Shown: positions 17,517-28,467, counted from the stretch's first letter. The stretch is DNA of 64,000 nt from Pantoea piersonii (GCF_003612015.1 NZ_RARB01000002.1:124001-188000); one strand, 5' to 3'. Notes: a model not told the origin generated them from the letters alone. Translations and numbers: made by a program.

Positions 17517-17870
17517 TTTGCGACAGGGCCAGGCCACTCAGCGTCGGCAAGGTTGTCACCGCCCCTTTGACATGCCCTTTTTGGTATTTTCCCCGCTTCG
17601 CTCTCTGACGCTACCGTCGTTATGTTTCTTATATGTGAAAATTAATGATTAAGAAAGTAACGAGATTGCGTCTAAACTGATTGTTAACTGTCGATGAACG
17701 CGGTACTAATAGGCCAAAATGCGAGCCGAATCGCAAATAACAATCTTTTCCCACTTCGTTTAGTGGGAAACGAGAGAGCAGGCCTTGACGTCCGTTTCTG
17801 CCGTTTAGCAGCAACAGCAAGCGACGTTCATCGTGACTGAAGTTAATCGCTCTGGGGATATCTGTTAACT
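17517..17870. other. Long yejG upstream region
   Basis: About 350 bp, AT-rich for this genome, without a gene. It holds a 9-bp perfect hairpin TTTCCCACT / AGTGGGAAA at 17747-17770. This could be a leader structure of yejG; nothing else is recognised. Confidence 0.5.
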
Positions 17871-18191
17871 ATGCTGCAACTTTCCATCGTGCATCGCCTG
17901 CCGCAGCGCTTTCGCTGGGCCAGCGAGCTTCATAGCGCTATCGTGGCGGAAGAGGGCGTCGCCAACGAGCAGGATCTTATTGCGCTGCGCCTGATTAGCC
18001 ATGATGGTCATCTTGGCTGGGAGATCATGCATCAGCTGCAGGATGCGCTGGCGTCGATTCAGGTCGAGTGCAAAGTAGCGGAGTGCGAAGGGTCGCCCTG
18101 TCTCTTTATTTTGCGCAGCGACGAAAGCGCGACGAACTGCTGCCTGAAAAACCAGGGTGTGGCGATCGCGGAAACCTTTAACGGTCACTGA
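17871..18191 (+). CDS. yejG: YejG family protein
   Basis: A 106-residue cytosolic protein matching E. coli YejG along its length: LQLSIVHRLPQRFRW at the start, then VECKVAECEGSPCLFILR and [14 protein letters not shown] at the end. Function unclear; E. coli yejG is linked by expression to the bcr/yej region. Its last 14 bases overlap the end of the convergent yejF. Confidence 0.9.
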   Translation: MLQLSIVHRLPQRFRWASELHSAIVAEEGVANEQDLIALRLISHDGHLGWEIMHQLQDALASIQVECKVAECEGSPCLFILRSDESATNCCLKNQGVAIAETFNGH

Positions 18192-19776
18192 GTTGCGCCG
18201 AGGCCAGCAGCTCGCGCGTATAGTCTGCGGCGGGCGCGGCGAACAGCCTCTCGCAGTCGCCTTGCTCCACGACTTCGCCCTGACGTAATACCATCACCTG
18301 ATGACACAGCGAACGCACCACCTGTAAATCGTGACTGATAAAGAGATAGGTCAGCTGGTGGTGCTGCTGCAGCCTGCGCAGCAGCGTCAGAATCTGTTTC
18401 TGTACTGAGCGATCCAGTGAAGAGGTCGGTTCGTCCAGCACCATCAGCTGCGGTTCAAGCACCAGCGCGCGTGCAATAGCGATCCGCTGGCGCTGACCGC
18501 CGGAGAACTCCGCCGCATAGCGATGACGGCTCGCCGCGTCTAATCCAACTTCCTCCATCACCGCGATCACGCGCGCTTCCTGTTGGGTAGCGTCGAGAGC
18601 GGGTTGATGCACCGCCAGCCCCTCGGCAATGATCTGCTGCACCGTCATACGCGGATTCAGAGACGAGTTGGGATCCTGAAATACCACCTGTATGCGACGA
18701 CGCAGCGGTAACAGCTCCCTGCGCGACAGATCGTGCAGCGGCTGGCCGTCGAACCAGATCTCGCCCTGCGCGCTGAGCAGCCGCAACAGCGCCAGGCCGG
18801 TGGTACTTTTGCCGGAGCCGGATTCGCCCACCAGTCCGAGGCTCTCGCCGCGCCGCAGCGAGAAGCTGAGGTTGCTGACGGCAACTTTTTCCGCCACCTG
18901 CCGCCTGAAAAGGCCGCGCCTGACCGGAAAGCTAACGCGCAGGTCGCGCACCTGCAGCAGCAGCGGCGCGTCGGGACGCAGCGGTACGGCGCGGCCTTCC
19001 GGCTCCGCCGCAAGCAGCTGCTGCGTATAGGGATGTTGCGGCTGGCTGAACAGCGCATGGCTGCTGTTGTGCTCGACGATTTTACCCTGGCGCATTACGC
19101 TGACGTTGTCCGCCAGCTGCTGCACGATGCCCAGATCGTGGGTAATAAACAGCATGGCCATGTTGCGTTCGCGCTGCAGCTCGCGCAGCAGGCGCAGGAT
19201 TTGCGCCTGAACGGTGACGTCCAGCGCGGTGGTCGGCTCGTCGGCAATCAGCAGCGCAGGTTCGGTAAGCAGCGCCATGGCGATCATCACGCGCTGGCGC
19301 TCGCCGCCGGAGAGCTGATGAGGAAAATCATTCAGCCGCGAGGCGGGGTTACGGATGCCGACCCGATCGAGGCAGCTGAGGATCTCCCCACGCGCCGCTT
19401 CGCGCCGCATGCCGCGGTGCAGGGAGAGCACCTCATAAAGCTGCTTCTCAATGGTGTGTAAGGGGTTAAGGGAGACCATCGGCTCCTGAAAGATCATCGC
19501 CATCTGGTTGCCGCGCAGACCGCGCATTCTGCGCTCGCTGACGCGCAGCAGATCCTCGCCGTTAAACAGAATTTCGCCGCCGGAATAGCGCGTCGGCGGC
19601 GCAGGCAGCAGCTGCATCACCGCAAGCGCGGTCACGCTTTTGCCCGAGCCCGATTCGCCCACCAGCGCCAGCGTTTCGCCAGCGTCGATACTGAAGGAGA
19701 GATCCTCAACCACGGTGCGCGTCACGCCGCCGCGGGCAAAGGCGACGGAAAGATGATGAATGGCAAGCAGCGACAT
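18178..19776 (-). CDS. yejF: Peptide/microcin C ABC transporter, fused ATPase YejF
   Basis: A 532-residue protein carrying two complete ATPase domains. First domain: Walker A GESGSGKS (about 38-45), signature LSGGERQRV, Walker B LLIADEPT. Second domain: [20 protein letters not shown] and LMVLDEPTS. It energises the YejABEF importer, which in E. coli takes up microcin C and peptides. yejE ends 2 bp upstream, showing tight operon packing. The gene's 3' end overlaps the convergent yejG. Confidence 0.96.
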   Translation of the reverse strand: MSLLAIHHLSVAFARGGVTRTVVEDLSFSIDAGETLALVGESGSGKSVTALAVMQLLPAPPTRYSGGEILFNGEDLLRVSERRMRGLRGNQMAMIFQEPMVSLNPLHTIEKQLYEVLSLHRGMRREAARGEILSCLDRVGIRNPASRLNDFPHQLSGGERQRVMIAMALLTEPALLIADEPTTALDVTVQAQILRLLRELQRERNMAMLFITHDLGIVQQLADNVSVMRQGKIVEHNSSHALFSQPQHPYTQQLLAAEPEGRAVPLRPDAPLLLQVRDLRVSFPVRRGLFRRQVAEKVAVSNLSFSLRRGESLGLVGESGSGKSTTGLALLRLLSAQGEIWFDGQPLHDLSRRELLPLRRRIQVVFQDPNSSLNPRMTVQQIIAEGLAVHQPALDATQQEARVIAVMEEVGLDAASRHRYAAEFSGGQRQRIAIARALVLEPQLMVLDEPTSSLDRSVQKQILTLLRRLQQHHQLTYLFISHDLQVVRSLCHQVMVLRQGEVVEQGDCERLFAAPAADYTRELLASAQLSDR

Positions 19777-19778
19777 AA

Positions 19779-20801
19779 TCAGCCTCCCCAGGCGGGATCG
19801 AAGGCGTCGCGTACCGCTTCGCCAATAAAGATCAGCAGTGACAGCAGGATCGCCAGCGTAAAGAAGCCCGCCAGCCCCAGCCAGGGTGCCTGCAAATTAT
19901 TCTTACCCTGCAACAGCAGTTCGCCGAGCGACGGCGACCCCACAGGCAGACCAAAGCCGAGAAAATCGAGCGAGGTCAGAGTCGCGATCGATCCGCACAG
20001 GATAAACGGCAGAAAAGTCAGGGTGGCAACCATGGCGTTGGGCAGCATATGCCGCAGCATAATGCGCCCGTCGCTGACTCCCAGCGCCCGCGCGGCGCGG
20101 ATATAGTCGAAGTTGCGCGTGCGCAGAAACTCGGCGCGCACCACGCTGACCAGCCCCATCCAGCCGAAAAACACCGTCACCAGCAGCAGCCACCAGAAGT
20201 TGGGCTGGATGACGCTGGAGAGCAAAATCAGTAAAAACAGCGCGGGCATGCCGGACCAGACTTCAATCACGCGCTGACCGATAAGATCGATGCGGCCGCC
20301 GAAATAGCCCTGAACAGCGCCGACGATAATGCCGATAACGCTGGAAAAGAGCGTCAGCATAATTCCGAACAGCAGTGAGATGCGCGTGCCGTAAAGCAGA
20401 CGCGCCAGCACGTCGCCACCGCTGGCGTCGGTGCCCAGCCAGTTTTGCGCCGAAGGCGGCGAGGGGAAGGGCGTCGAGGTCGCGAAGTTGATGGTGCTGT
20501 CGCTAAAGCGTATCGGCGCCCACAGCGCCCATCCTTTCTCATTCAGCTGTTTTTGCAGCCAGGGGTCCTGATAGTCGGCGGCGGTCGGCAGCGCGCCGCC
20601 GAAATCGCTTTCGCTGTAGCTGACCAACAGCGGCACAAACCAGCGCTGCTGATAACGCACCAGCAGCGGCTTCTCATTGGCGAGCAGATCGGCGCCGAGT
20701 GAAAGCACGAAGATAACCAGAAAAATCCACAGCGACCAGTAGCCGCGTCGGTTGTGGCGGAAACGCAGCCAGCGCTGCTGATTGACGGGAGACAAGCGCA
20801 T
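19779..20801 (-). CDS. yejE: Peptide/microcin C ABC transporter permease YejE
   Basis: A 340-residue inner-membrane permease of the Dpp/OppC type with an N-terminal helix (GYWSLWIFLVIFVLSLGADLLA), a long periplasmic loop typical of YejE (YSESDFGGALPTAADYQDPWLQKQ), and the membrane core with the EAA-like loop RAARALGVSDGRIMLRHMLPNA. Its ATG shares one base with the yejB stop, so translation is coupled. Partner of YejB and YejF. Confidence 0.96.
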   Translation of the reverse strand: MRLSPVNQQRWLRFRHNRRGYWSLWIFLVIFVLSLGADLLANEKPLLVRYQQRWFVPLLVSYSESDFGGALPTAADYQDPWLQKQLNEKGWALWAPIRFSDSTINFATSTPFPSPPSAQNWLGTDASGGDVLARLLYGTRISLLFGIMLTLFSSVIGIIVGAVQGYFGGRIDLIGQRVIEVWSGMPALFLLILLSSVIQPNFWWLLLVTVFFGWMGLVSVVRAEFLRTRNFDYIRAARALGVSDGRIMLRHMLPNAMVATLTFLPFILCGSIATLTSLDFLGFGLPVGSPSLGELLLQGKNNLQAPWLGLAGFFTLAILLSLLIFIGEAVRDAFDPAWGG

Positions 20802-21886
20802 CAGCGGCCCTCAAAATCAATACGGGGATCGACCAGCGTATAGGTCAGGTCGCTGAGGATATTCATCAGCAGGCCGATCAGGGTAAAAATATAGAGCGTG
20901 CCGAACATCACCGGGTAGTCGCGCTGAATAGTGGCGTCATAGCCCAGCAGGCCCAGTCCGTTCAGCGAAAACATCACCTCTATCAGCACCGAGCTGGTAA
21001 AAAACATGCTGATAAAGGTGGCGGGAAAGCTGGCGATAACCAGCAGCATGGCGTTGCGGAACACGTGATGATAAAGAATGCGTCGCTCGCTCACGCCTTT
21101 GGCACGCGCCGTCACCACATATTGCTTGCGGATCTCATCGAGAAAGCTGTTTTTGGTCAGCATCGTCAGGGTGGCGAAGCCGCCAATCACCGTCGCCAGC
21201 ACCGGCAGGCTGATATGCCACAGATAATCTGCGATTTTTCCGTACCAGGAGAGAGAGTCAAACTGCGGCGAGGTGAGACCGCGCAGCGGAAACCAGTCGA
21301 GATAGCTGCCGCCGGCGAACAGGACAATCAGCATAATGCCGAACAGAAAGGCGGGCACCGAATAGCCGATGATAATAAAGGTGCTGCTCCAGACGTCAAA
21401 GGTGCTGCCGTTGCGTACCGCTTTTTTGATGCCCAGCGGAATCGATACCAGATAGATAATCAGCGTGCTCCACAGCCCAAGGCTGATGGAAACCGGCAGG
21501 CTCTCTTTAATCAGCTGCAGCACTGATGCGCTGCGGAACAGGCTGTCGCCGAAATCGAACCGCACATAGTTCCAGAGCATCTCGACATAGCGCTGCCACA
21601 TCGGCTTATCGAAACCGTAGCGCTTTTTAATTTCAGCAATCACTTCCGGATCGAGGCCGCGTGCGCCGCGGTACTGATTATCTCCGGGGCTGGCGCGGTT
21701 CAGGGACGCGCGCGCGCCGCTCTCGCCGCCGCCGGGCAGGCCTGTGGTCTGGCCGAACTGAATGTTAGCCAGCGCCTGGTCAACCGGGCCGCCGGGCGCG
21801 ATCTGCACGATAAAAAAGTTCAGCGTAATAATCGCCCACAGCGTGGGAATAATCAGCAGCATTCTGCGCAAGAAATAGGCGGCCAA
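20801..21886 (-). CDS. yejB: Peptide/microcin C ABC transporter permease YejB
   Basis: A 361-residue permease of the DppB/OppB class: [20 protein letters not shown] is the usual first helix, followed by the periplasmic loop and [20 protein letters not shown] typical of YejB. The cytoplasmic coupling loop is [22 protein letters not shown]. It forms the membrane heterodimer with YejE. yejA ends 10 bp upstream. Confidence 0.96.
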   Translation of the reverse strand: MAAYFLRRMLLIIPTLWAIITLNFFIVQIAPGGPVDQALANIQFGQTTGLPGGGESGARASLNRASPGDNQYRGARGLDPEVIAEIKKRYGFDKPMWQRYVEMLWNYVRFDFGDSLFRSASVLQLIKESLPVSISLGLWSTLIIYLVSIPLGIKKAVRNGSTFDVWSSTFIIIGYSVPAFLFGIMLIVLFAGGSYLDWFPLRGLTSPQFDSLSWYGKIADYLWHISLPVLATVIGGFATLTMLTKNSFLDEIRKQYVVTARAKGVSERRILYHHVFRNAMLLVIASFPATFISMFFTSSVLIEVMFSLNGLGLLGYDATIQRDYPVMFGTLYIFTLIGLLMNILSDLTYTLVDPRIDFEGR

Positions 21887-21896
21887 CTCAGGCTCC

Positions 21897-23702
21897 TCAG
21901 CGTCGTTCGGCCGGCAAACGCGCGGCTTTGTTCACGTCATACCACCAGTTTTCCAGACCGCTGGCATAGGCGGGCTTTACCGCGGGATGGGAGAATTTAT
22001 CCCAGTAGGCCATGCGATCCTCAGCGTTGTACCACATCGGGATCATATACGCATTCCACAGCAGGATGCGATCCAGCGCCTGGCCGAGCGGCAACAGCGC
22101 CGCTTTATCGCCCTGATGCGCCACGATGGCTTTGACAAAGTGATCGACCAGCGGATCTTTGAGCCGCGCGCTGTTCCATGAAGAGTCGATAAAGTCAGAT
22201 TGCCAGCTGGTCTGGAGATCCGAACTGGGCGTGGGCATCGCCAGATAAACGCGGGCGATCATATCGTAATCGCCTTCGCGCAGCCTGCGCAGATACTGTG
22301 AGGCATCCACCACGCGCAGCGTCAGGCTGATGCCGAGACGCGACAGGCTATGCTGGAAGGGCAGGGCCCAGTCGTTGCTGGCGCCGCTGCGCAGCAGCAG
22401 TTCAATGCGCATCGGCTGGCCGGTTTTGTCGTTCACCAGCTGCTGGTTTTTCACCTGCCAGCCCGCCTGACGCAGCAGATCCAGTGCTTTCAGCAGGTTA
22501 GCCCGATCGTAGCCGCTGCCATCGGTGCGCGGCGGCGCGTAGGGTGCGCTGAAAACCTCAGGCGGCAGCTGTTCTTTAAAAGGCGCCAGCAGCGCCTGTT
22601 GCGCCGCGTCCGGCAGACCCTGCGCGGCGTACTCGGTATTCTGAAAATAGCTGCTGACCCGCTGATAAGCGCCATAGAACAGCGCTTTATTCATCCACTC
22701 AAAATCGAAGGCCAGCGTGATCGCCTGGCGAACCCGACGATCGCGGAACAGCGCTTTTTCATTGTTCATGGCAAGCCAGGTGGTATTGGTCGACACCCTG
22801 TTGGGCGTGGTCTCTTTGACAATCTGCTGATCGTCGAAGTTACGGCCGCGATACTGGGTCGCCCATTTTTTAGCGGAGGTCTCTTCGCGCAGGTCGAACG
22901 CGCCCGCTTTAAAAGCTTCAAACGCGACGTTATCGTCAAGATAGTAGTCATAGCGCAGGGTATCGAAATTGAACCGGCCCCGGTTCACCGGCAGATCGGC
23001 CGCCCAGTAGTTTTTCACCCGGCTGTACTCGATATACTGACCCAGCTTGTAACGACTGATACGGTAAGGGCCGCTGGAGAGCGGCGGCGAACTCAGTGGC
23101 TCATTGAATTTTTTATCCTGCCACTCTTTCTGCGGCAGCACCGGCAAGGTCAGCAGTCCCAGCATCAAATCTTTTTCTGGCTTCGGCAGGTCAATGCGGA
23201 CGCGCTGGCTATCCAGCGCTTTGATCGTCACGCCGCGATAAACGACGCGAAACTGCGGCACGCCTTCGCGCATAAATTTATCGAAGGTAAAGGCGACGTC
23301 CTGCGCGGTAATCGGCGTGCCGTCGTGAAACTGCGCGAGCGGATTGAGGCGTATCTCCATCCAGCGGAAGTTGTCGGCATAGCGCGCCGACTCGGCAATA
23401 AGCGGATAGTAGCTACCCGGTTCGTCATCAGACCCGACAAACAACCGATCGTAGAGCGCCTCGGTGCCTGCGCCGGGATTGCCACGCGAGGCGTAACGGT
23501 TAAAGTTGTCGTAGGTGCCGACTACCGCCTGGATAAGTTTGCCGCCTTTAGGCGCAGCGGGATCCGCATAGTCGAAGTGGCTAAAGTCAGCCGCATATTT
23601 GGGCTCGCCCAGCGTGGCGAATGCGCGGCTTTCATGCACCACTTCCGCGCGCAGCGGCGTGCTAAGGGCGACCAGCAACAGCATGATCAGGCGAAACAGC
23701 AT
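21897..23702 (-). CDS. yejA: Periplasmic peptide/microcin C-binding protein YejA
   Basis: Solute-binding protein of the SBP family 5 (601 residues). A cleavable signal [20 protein letters not shown] precedes the family start [19 protein letters not shown]. Typical motifs include [18 protein letters not shown] and [21 protein letters not shown]. It delivers substrate to YejB/YejE. It is first in the yejABEF operon; AGGAG lies about 12 nt before the ATG, a rather long spacing. Confidence 0.95.
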   Translation of the reverse strand: MLFRLIMLLLVALSTPLRAEVVHESRAFATLGEPKYAADFSHFDYADPAAPKGGKLIQAVVGTYDNFNRYASRGNPGAGTEALYDRLFVGSDDEPGSYYPLIAESARYADNFRWMEIRLNPLAQFHDGTPITAQDVAFTFDKFMREGVPQFRVVYRGVTIKALDSQRVRIDLPKPEKDLMLGLLTLPVLPQKEWQDKKFNEPLSSPPLSSGPYRISRYKLGQYIEYSRVKNYWAADLPVNRGRFNFDTLRYDYYLDDNVAFEAFKAGAFDLREETSAKKWATQYRGRNFDDQQIVKETTPNRVSTNTTWLAMNNEKALFRDRRVRQAITLAFDFEWMNKALFYGAYQRVSSYFQNTEYAAQGLPDAAQQALLAPFKEQLPPEVFSAPYAPPRTDGSGYDRANLLKALDLLRQAGWQVKNQQLVNDKTGQPMRIELLLRSGASNDWALPFQHSLSRLGISLTLRVVDASQYLRRLREGDYDMIARVYLAMPTPSSDLQTSWQSDFIDSSWNSARLKDPLVDHFVKAIVAHQGDKAALLPLGQALDRILLWNAYMIPMWYNAEDRMAYWDKFSHPAVKPAYASGLENWWYDVNKAARLPAERR

Positions 23703-23752
23703 AAGGTTAGCGCTCTCCTGTCGTCATTCAACATCCGGGGCGGGGCGGCCTG

Positions 23753-25333
23753 TTATCCTGACAGCGTCGCCAGGCTGCGACTGCGGTAATAGTCAATCAG
23801 GCGGTCCGGCTTCAGGGGGCGACTGAAAAGATAGCCCTGCATATGACAGACGCCGTGCTTCACCAGCCATGCCGCCTGCTCGCCCGTCTCCACGCCTTCC
23901 GCCACGGTTTTCAGATTCAGCTTTTTCGCCAGATGGAGCACGGCGTCCAGCACCGGGGAGTTCAGGGTCTGCGTCCCGATGCTCTGCACAAAGCCACGGT
24001 CGATCTTAAGATAATCAAAAGGGTATTTTTCAAGATAGATCAGGGCGCTGTGGCCAGTGCCGAAGTCATCTATCGCAATCTGAATATCGTTCTGATGAAG
24101 CCAGGCGAAAACCTCTCCGGCGTTTTTATCCCGCACCATGGTGCGCTCAGTCACTTCAAATACGTAGTTAAAATGGTTATCCGGCATCGCCGCTATCCAG
24201 CGCTTAACGTCCTGCTGAAAACTCTCCGACGCCAGATGCAGCGGCGAAAGATTGAGACTCATATGGGTGCCGGCGGGCACGTAAGGATTGAGTCTGTGGG
24301 CGTCTCGCGCCACCAGCTCGAACAGATGCCGCGTCAGCGGAATAATCAGGTTCAGCGACTCCGCGTAGCTGATAAACATATCCGGCGGGATCATGCCCTC
24401 GCTGGGGTGGTTCCAGCGCAGCAGCGCCTCCAGCCCGTAAGCGCGCCCGCTATGGGTGCTGATCAGCGGCTGGTACTCGACGTGAAATTCGCCGCGTTTT
24501 ATACCGAGCAGGATCTCTTTGCCTGGGCGCTGATTCAGCGAGAGCAGCAACCAGCAGCCGCCGCCGACCAGCAGCGACAGCAGAATGCCGCTCAGCACGA
24601 TCATAAGAATATCGCGCGTCGATATCGTATCGCCATAGAGTACAAACTGCAGCGGATAGCCGTCGAGCGGCAGCTGCATCAGCGGCTGCTGCGGCAGTTC
24701 GCTGTTGGGGATAACGGTCTGTCGCCAGCTGGTAAGCGCGCTGCTTTGCGCCACCAGCGCCATGCCGGAGATTTCCGAATGGTAAGAGGCCAGCAGCTGA
24801 TAGGGCGTCAGGTTAAGATTAACGGTCGCGAACACGCCGGACTGCACGCTTTGCGGATTACGCAGCCAGAGCGCAAAAACGGGCTTGCCGGGCTGCAATG
24901 GCGTGCCGCTCAGCAGGCGCAGATCGCGATCCCGGCTGAGATCGGTCTGGTCTGAAATGGCATTAAGCGGCAGGGAAAACGCCCCGGTTGCCGAGGAGCA
25001 GAAGGCGTAGCCCTCGCGCACCAGTAAAATCGCACGCAGGTCGTTGGCGAAGGCAGCGCGGGAAGTCAGCTCCTGATTAATAGCATGGCAGTCGAAACGG
25101 GTTAAAGAGAGAAGGGGATTCAGGGTATTGGCGACAAGCGTATCCAGCGATTGTTGTAGATCTGCGCGGCTGTCGTGCAGCAGCTGCTGGTGCTGATGCT
25201 GCCGCTTATACCAGGTGTAAGTCAGCAGAGTCAGGGTAAAAAAAATAAAGAACAGGCTACCGAAAATCGCGCTGCTCCAGGCGATGCGGCGAGGATAGGT
25301 GGCCTGGCGCATCAGCGCCCTGGACAGTGGCAT
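23753..25333 (-). CDS. pdeN: CSS-motif cyclic-di-GMP phosphodiesterase (PdeN/Rtn type)
   Basis: Hydrolyses c-di-GMP. The 526 residues have two membrane helices (about 21-43 and 240-265) flanking a periplasmic CSS domain, with the cysteines in TRFDCHAINQE and YAFCSSATGAF; thiol oxidation of this domain by DsbA controls family members. The C-terminal EAL domain has YGLEALLRW, AIDDFGTGHSALIYLEKYPFDYLKIDR and VAEGVET, so it looks catalytically intact. The place beside yejA equals E. coli rtn. A GGGGAAA ribosome binding site supports the start at 25333. Confidence 0.92.
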   Translation of the reverse strand: MPLSRALMRQATYPRRIAWSSAIFGSLFFIFFTLTLLTYTWYKRQHQHQQLLHDSRADLQQSLDTLVANTLNPLLSLTRFDCHAINQELTSRAAFANDLRAILLVREGYAFCSSATGAFSLPLNAISDQTDLSRDRDLRLLSGTPLQPGKPVFALWLRNPQSVQSGVFATVNLNLTPYQLLASYHSEISGMALVAQSSALTSWRQTVIPNSELPQQPLMQLPLDGYPLQFVLYGDTISTRDILMIVLSGILLSLLVGGGCWLLLSLNQRPGKEILLGIKRGEFHVEYQPLISTHSGRAYGLEALLRWNHPSEGMIPPDMFISYAESLNLIIPLTRHLFELVARDAHRLNPYVPAGTHMSLNLSPLHLASESFQQDVKRWIAAMPDNHFNYVFEVTERTMVRDKNAGEVFAWLHQNDIQIAIDDFGTGHSALIYLEKYPFDYLKIDRGFVQSIGTQTLNSPVLDAVLHLAKKLNLKTVAEGVETGEQAAWLVKHGVCHMQGYLFSRPLKPDRLIDYYRSRSLATLSG

Positions 25334-25494
25334 GAAGTGCTTTCCCCTTGTCTTATCTTTTATTATTGACTGTGCACGACTGCTCTCTGGCGAAGGTCAT
25401 GAGAATATAACGAGATGACAGGAAATGTCTCGATATTCTTCTGATAAACAATCACTTTTTACGTTATTAATACGCCTTTATCTGGCACAGGGGC

Positions 25495-25521
25495 AAAAAA
25501 AAACGCTGCCGAAGCAGCGTT
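25495..25521 (-). terminator. mepS terminator
   Basis: Stem AACGCTGC / GCAGCGTT with the stable loop TTCG (minus strand) followed by a long T run; 39 bp after the mepS stop. Confidence 0.92.
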
Positions 25522-25559
25522 CTGTTTTCTCTGGCTGAGAAACGATCGAAGGTCAGGGA

Positions 25560-26129
25560 TTAGCTGGGATTACGGCTTAATACCCGACGCCCTTCGCGGT
25601 AGCGTTTTTTCCAGTAGCTGTCGTTCAGACTGGAGATCATGACGCCGCTGCTGGTGGACGCATGGACAAAGTTATCGTTGCCCAGATAGATCCCAACGTG
25701 ACGCCCCGTCGAACCGGCGTGGAACAGAACCAGATCCCCCGGACGCAGCTTGCTACGTGAAATCTCACTGCCGGTATCCTGCTGTTCAGAGGTCGAGCGC
25801 GGCAGTTCTAAACCAAACTGATCGCGAAACGTACGTTGAACAAAAGCAGAACAGTCGATGCCGCGTTTAGTATCGCCGCCGAGGCGGTAACGCACGCCTT
25901 TCCAGTCGGCATATTGCTCCATGATGCGGGACTTAACATCCACGCTCCGCACCATCTCTTCGAACTCATCCTGAGACGCCTGAAGTAAAAAACCATTCTG
26001 GTTTTTAACGTCATGATTCTCGTTTTTTGCGTGTTGACCGGTACTGCTGCATGCCGAGAGGAGAGTTGCCAGCGCTACTGCAGGCACAATCCGCCAGATA
26101 TATCTCAGTATTGGTTGAGACTTGACCAT
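25560..26129 (-). CDS. mepS: Murein DD-endopeptidase MepS, lipoprotein
   Basis: Outer-membrane lipoprotein that cleaves peptidoglycan cross-links to allow wall growth. The 189 residues carry a lipobox LSAC (Cys27) and an NlpC/P60 domain with the catalytic Cys93 ([12 protein letters not shown]), His144 (GRHVGIYLG) and a further His156 ([10 protein letters not shown]). In E. coli its level is set by NlpI/Prc proteolysis. The order pdeN-mepS-lpxT matches E. coli. Confidence 0.97.
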   Translation of the reverse strand: MVKSQPILRYIWRIVPAVALATLLSACSSTGQHAKNENHDVKNQNGFLLQASQDEFEEMVRSVDVKSRIMEQYADWKGVRYRLGGDTKRGIDCSAFVQRTFRDQFGLELPRSTSEQQDTGSEISRSKLRPGDLVLFHAGSTGRHVGIYLGNDNFVHASTSSGVMISSLNDSYWKKRYREGRRVLSRNPS

Positions 26130-26674
26130 TGTTCGTATATTCCTTCGATGTCCTTACGACAGAATGTCGCCAGCCAGATGACAAAACGGATTGAGATTAA
26201 TAAGCGTTGCACGCTAAGACAATTCCTTAATTACTAAAATGTGTTAACGAACACGTTTTGGTATAAAAAAGAACCGCATTTTCTGCTGCCGTACCCTCAA
26301 CGCATGGGAGGTTAACCGATTCCAGACGCCGTGGCGAGTGGTTTTACGTAAATTCTGATAGCTTTTTTTGATGTGAAATCAGTCTGTAACAGAGTGGTTA
26401 CTTTATCGGCAATTTTAAAAAATTATCTTTAAAATAAGCGGTAAAAACAGGGCTAATTCTACGGGTAGGACGCTTTTTAAGAGCGTTGGGGCTGGACAGC
26501 CGGGGGAAAAGCGCCTTTATCAGCAGAAAACATCATACTATTTTCTTTATATCACCATATGGTTAGCGTGCTAATAATACTGGGCTGATTTTATTAAGCG
26601 CGGAGGGATAAGAAAAAGGCTATTCTTCCATCCGCGCTTATCAGTCTATTTCGACTTGCGATACCCGAGGGTAT
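26130..26674. other. 545-bp AT-rich gap between lpxT and mepS
   Basis: No gene was found. The DNA is visibly richer in A and T than the flanks. It should include the mepS promoter in the part near 26130-26280. An imperfect hairpin (AAGCGCGGA at 26596-26604 with TCCGCGCTT at 26631-26639) lies just after the lpxT stop and may end that transcript. Otherwise unexplained. Confidence 0.5.
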
Positions 26675-27376
26675 TCAGGGCTTATATTTGCCCGGCAGTT
26701 TACGGTAGAAAAAGCTGACGATAGCGTCGCTCAGCGGCGTCAGCAGCACCCAGCTCAGTCCAGCCAGCAGTACCGAAAGCGAACCGACGGCAATATCAGT
26801 AAACCAGTGCGCACCCGCCATCACGCGCGGCAGCGCGAAAATCACCACGATAGCCGCGCCGATAAGAAAGGCGCGGAAGCCAAAATAGCGCCACATAAAA
26901 CAGGCAAAAATCATCAGCATCATGCCGTGATCGCCAGGGAAGCTGTTGGCTGAGGCGTCTTTGGCCGGAATACCGGTCAGTTCGCTGACGCGATGCGCAT
27001 TTTCGAAAAACAGCGTCGGGCTTTTATGCTGCACCGGCAACAGATGGCCGAGCTGATTGAGGATAACCGCGCTGAACAGCATAGTAATGCCGATCGCCAG
27101 CAGACGACGACGGCCCGGCGGCGTTTCGCGACGCCAGTAAAAGAGATAAAGCGCGCCCATCGCCAGCAGCGACACCAGATCGAACCCACGGAAGTTAGTG
27201 ATCGCCACCAGCATGGCAAAGCCAGGATGATCGACCATCTGGTCGTTGAAGCTGAAAAAGATCCCTTTATCGACGCCAGCCCAGAAACCGTGGTCGGGCG
27301 GCAGGTACCAGGAGAGAAACAAAACAACGCCAAGCGCGTTGAGTAGCAGAATTGTGATAAGACGAGTTGCGCGCAT
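26675..27376 (-). CDS. lpxT: Lipid A 1-diphosphate synthase LpxT
   Basis: Inner-membrane PAP2-family enzyme that moves a phosphate from undecaprenyl pyrophosphate to lipid A on the periplasmic side. 233 residues from the ATG at 27376; a GTG three codons earlier is an alternative. Motifs: SFPGDHGMML (PSGH-like) and PRVMAGAHWFTDIAVG (SRx5Hx3D-like), closely matching E. coli LpxT, with about six helices. It follows yeiR by 42 bp on the same strand. Confidence 0.94.
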   Translation of the reverse strand: MRATRLITILLLNALGVVLFLSWYLPPDHGFWAGVDKGIFFSFNDQMVDHPGFAMLVAITNFRGFDLVSLLAMGALYLFYWRRETPPGRRRLLAIGITMLFSAVILNQLGHLLPVQHKSPTLFFENAHRVSELTGIPAKDASANSFPGDHGMMLMIFACFMWRYFGFRAFLIGAAIVVIFALPRVMAGAHWFTDIAVGSLSVLLAGLSWVLLTPLSDAIVSFFYRKLPGKYKP

Positions 27377-27418
27377 CGTATTCACTCAAATAAAAATTAA
27401 CGGCAGAAACTAACCTGG

Positions 27419-28396
27419 CTAGTTTAAACGAAGCCTCAACAGCTGGGACTGCAAACGATTCCAGTCAACCGGTTGCGAATGGATCAGTTCAATACGGCTG
27501 TCGGGCGCAGCGGCAGTAAGCGTTTCGACATGTACATCGCCCTTTTGGCCATTAATGCGAAGCGAGCCGTCCGGCGTACGCAGCACGCCTTTAATGCGCT
27601 CGACCGACGCAAGACGCGCCCAGGCCAGCAGCGCTTCGCCATCAAAAAGCGTCGCGCCGTCGAAGATCCAGCCGCAGGCAACGTAACCCTGGCCTTCATT
27701 TAACGCGCGGCGCCAGCGCGTTCCGCCCTCAAGGCGCAGCGCGGCGAGGCCGCTATCGCGTTTAAGGTGAGCATGATGATGTGCAGGCTGCGGCAGCGTT
27801 TGACGGTTTGTGCGCGGCAGATCGAGCAGCGCAGGATCGATCGCGCCGAAGCGGGTAGCGATAAAAGGGCGGCCGTTGAGCGTTGCGTCCTGCCACTGTT
27901 GCAGGCGCTGACGGTCATCGTCGTTCCAGCCATCGCTTTTATTGCCAATAATAATGTCGGTCGCCGCCAGCTGATCGCGGAAATTTTCATTCGCCGTTAC
28001 GCGTGGGTCGGCGAGCTGACGCGCATCAAGCAGGGTCAGCGTGGCGTTAAGCTGCAGATGCGGCTGATAAACCGGCGCGTTCAGCATCTCCAGCAGCTGG
28101 CGCGGATGACCGAGCCCGGTCGGTTCAATCAGCAGGCGATCGGGGCGGTTCTGCTTCAGCAGCATATTCAGCCCTACCTGCATTGGCAGGCCGTTGACGC
28201 AGCACATGCAGCCGCCGGGAATTTCCTTCAGCACCGCGCCGCTGTCGCGCAACAATGCGCCGTCAATGCCGATTTCGCCGAACTCATTAACCAGAACCGC
28301 CCATTTCTCCTGCTCCGGCTTGCCCGCCAGCAGATGGCGCAGCAGGGTGGTTTTACCGCTGCCGAGAAAGCCGGTAATAAGGTTTACGCGCGTCAT
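27419..28396 (-). CDS. yeiR: COG0523-family zinc-binding GTPase YeiR
   Basis: A 325-residue G3E GTPase/metallochaperone. Walker A GFLGSGKTTLL (9-19), the metal motif GGCMCC with Cys63, Cys65 and Cys66, and NKSD as the guanine-specificity motif. E. coli YeiR binds zinc and hydrolyses GTP; the client metalloprotein is not established. A CobW C-terminal domain follows (YVACGWIFDGATLFD). Adjacent to lpxT and yeiP as in E. coli. Confidence 0.94.
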   Translation of the reverse strand: MTRVNLITGFLGSGKTTLLRHLLAGKPEQEKWAVLVNEFGEIGIDGALLRDSGAVLKEIPGGCMCCVNGLPMQVGLNMLLKQNRPDRLLIEPTGLGHPRQLLEMLNAPVYQPHLQLNATLTLLDARQLADPRVTANENFRDQLAATDIIIGNKSDGWNDDDRQRLQQWQDATLNGRPFIATRFGAIDPALLDLPRTNRQTLPQPAHHHAHLKRDSGLAALRLEGGTRWRRALNEGQGYVACGWIFDGATLFDGEALLAWARLASVERIKGVLRTPDGSLRINGQKGDVHVETLTAAAPDSRIELIHSQPVDWNRLQSQLLRLRLN

Positions 28397-28417
28397 GCTC
28401 TGCCTCCTTAAATGAGA

Positions 28418-28437
28418 ATGGCCGCGAAGGCGGCCAT
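28418..28437 (-). terminator. Hairpin after yeiP
   Basis: Perfect 8-bp stem ATGGCCGC / GCGGCCAT with a 4-nt loop between yeiP and yeiR. The T tract is poor, so read-through into yeiR is possible. Confidence 0.6.
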
Positions 28438-28467
28438 AATGTTATTTTATAACATAAATCGCGGCGG

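Noticed and set aside
16288-17559. 423-codon open frame antisense to bcr
   Set aside because: Low-complexity H/R/Q/A-rich translation, the usual mirror of a GC-rich membrane gene; bcr on the other strand has clear homology.
22350-23789. 479-codon open frame antisense to yejA
   Set aside because: No domain and skewed composition; it is explained by codon bias of yejA.
23843-24955. 370-codon open frame antisense to the EAL gene
   Set aside because: Composition (H, R, Q, V rich) typical of antisense shadows and no start signals.
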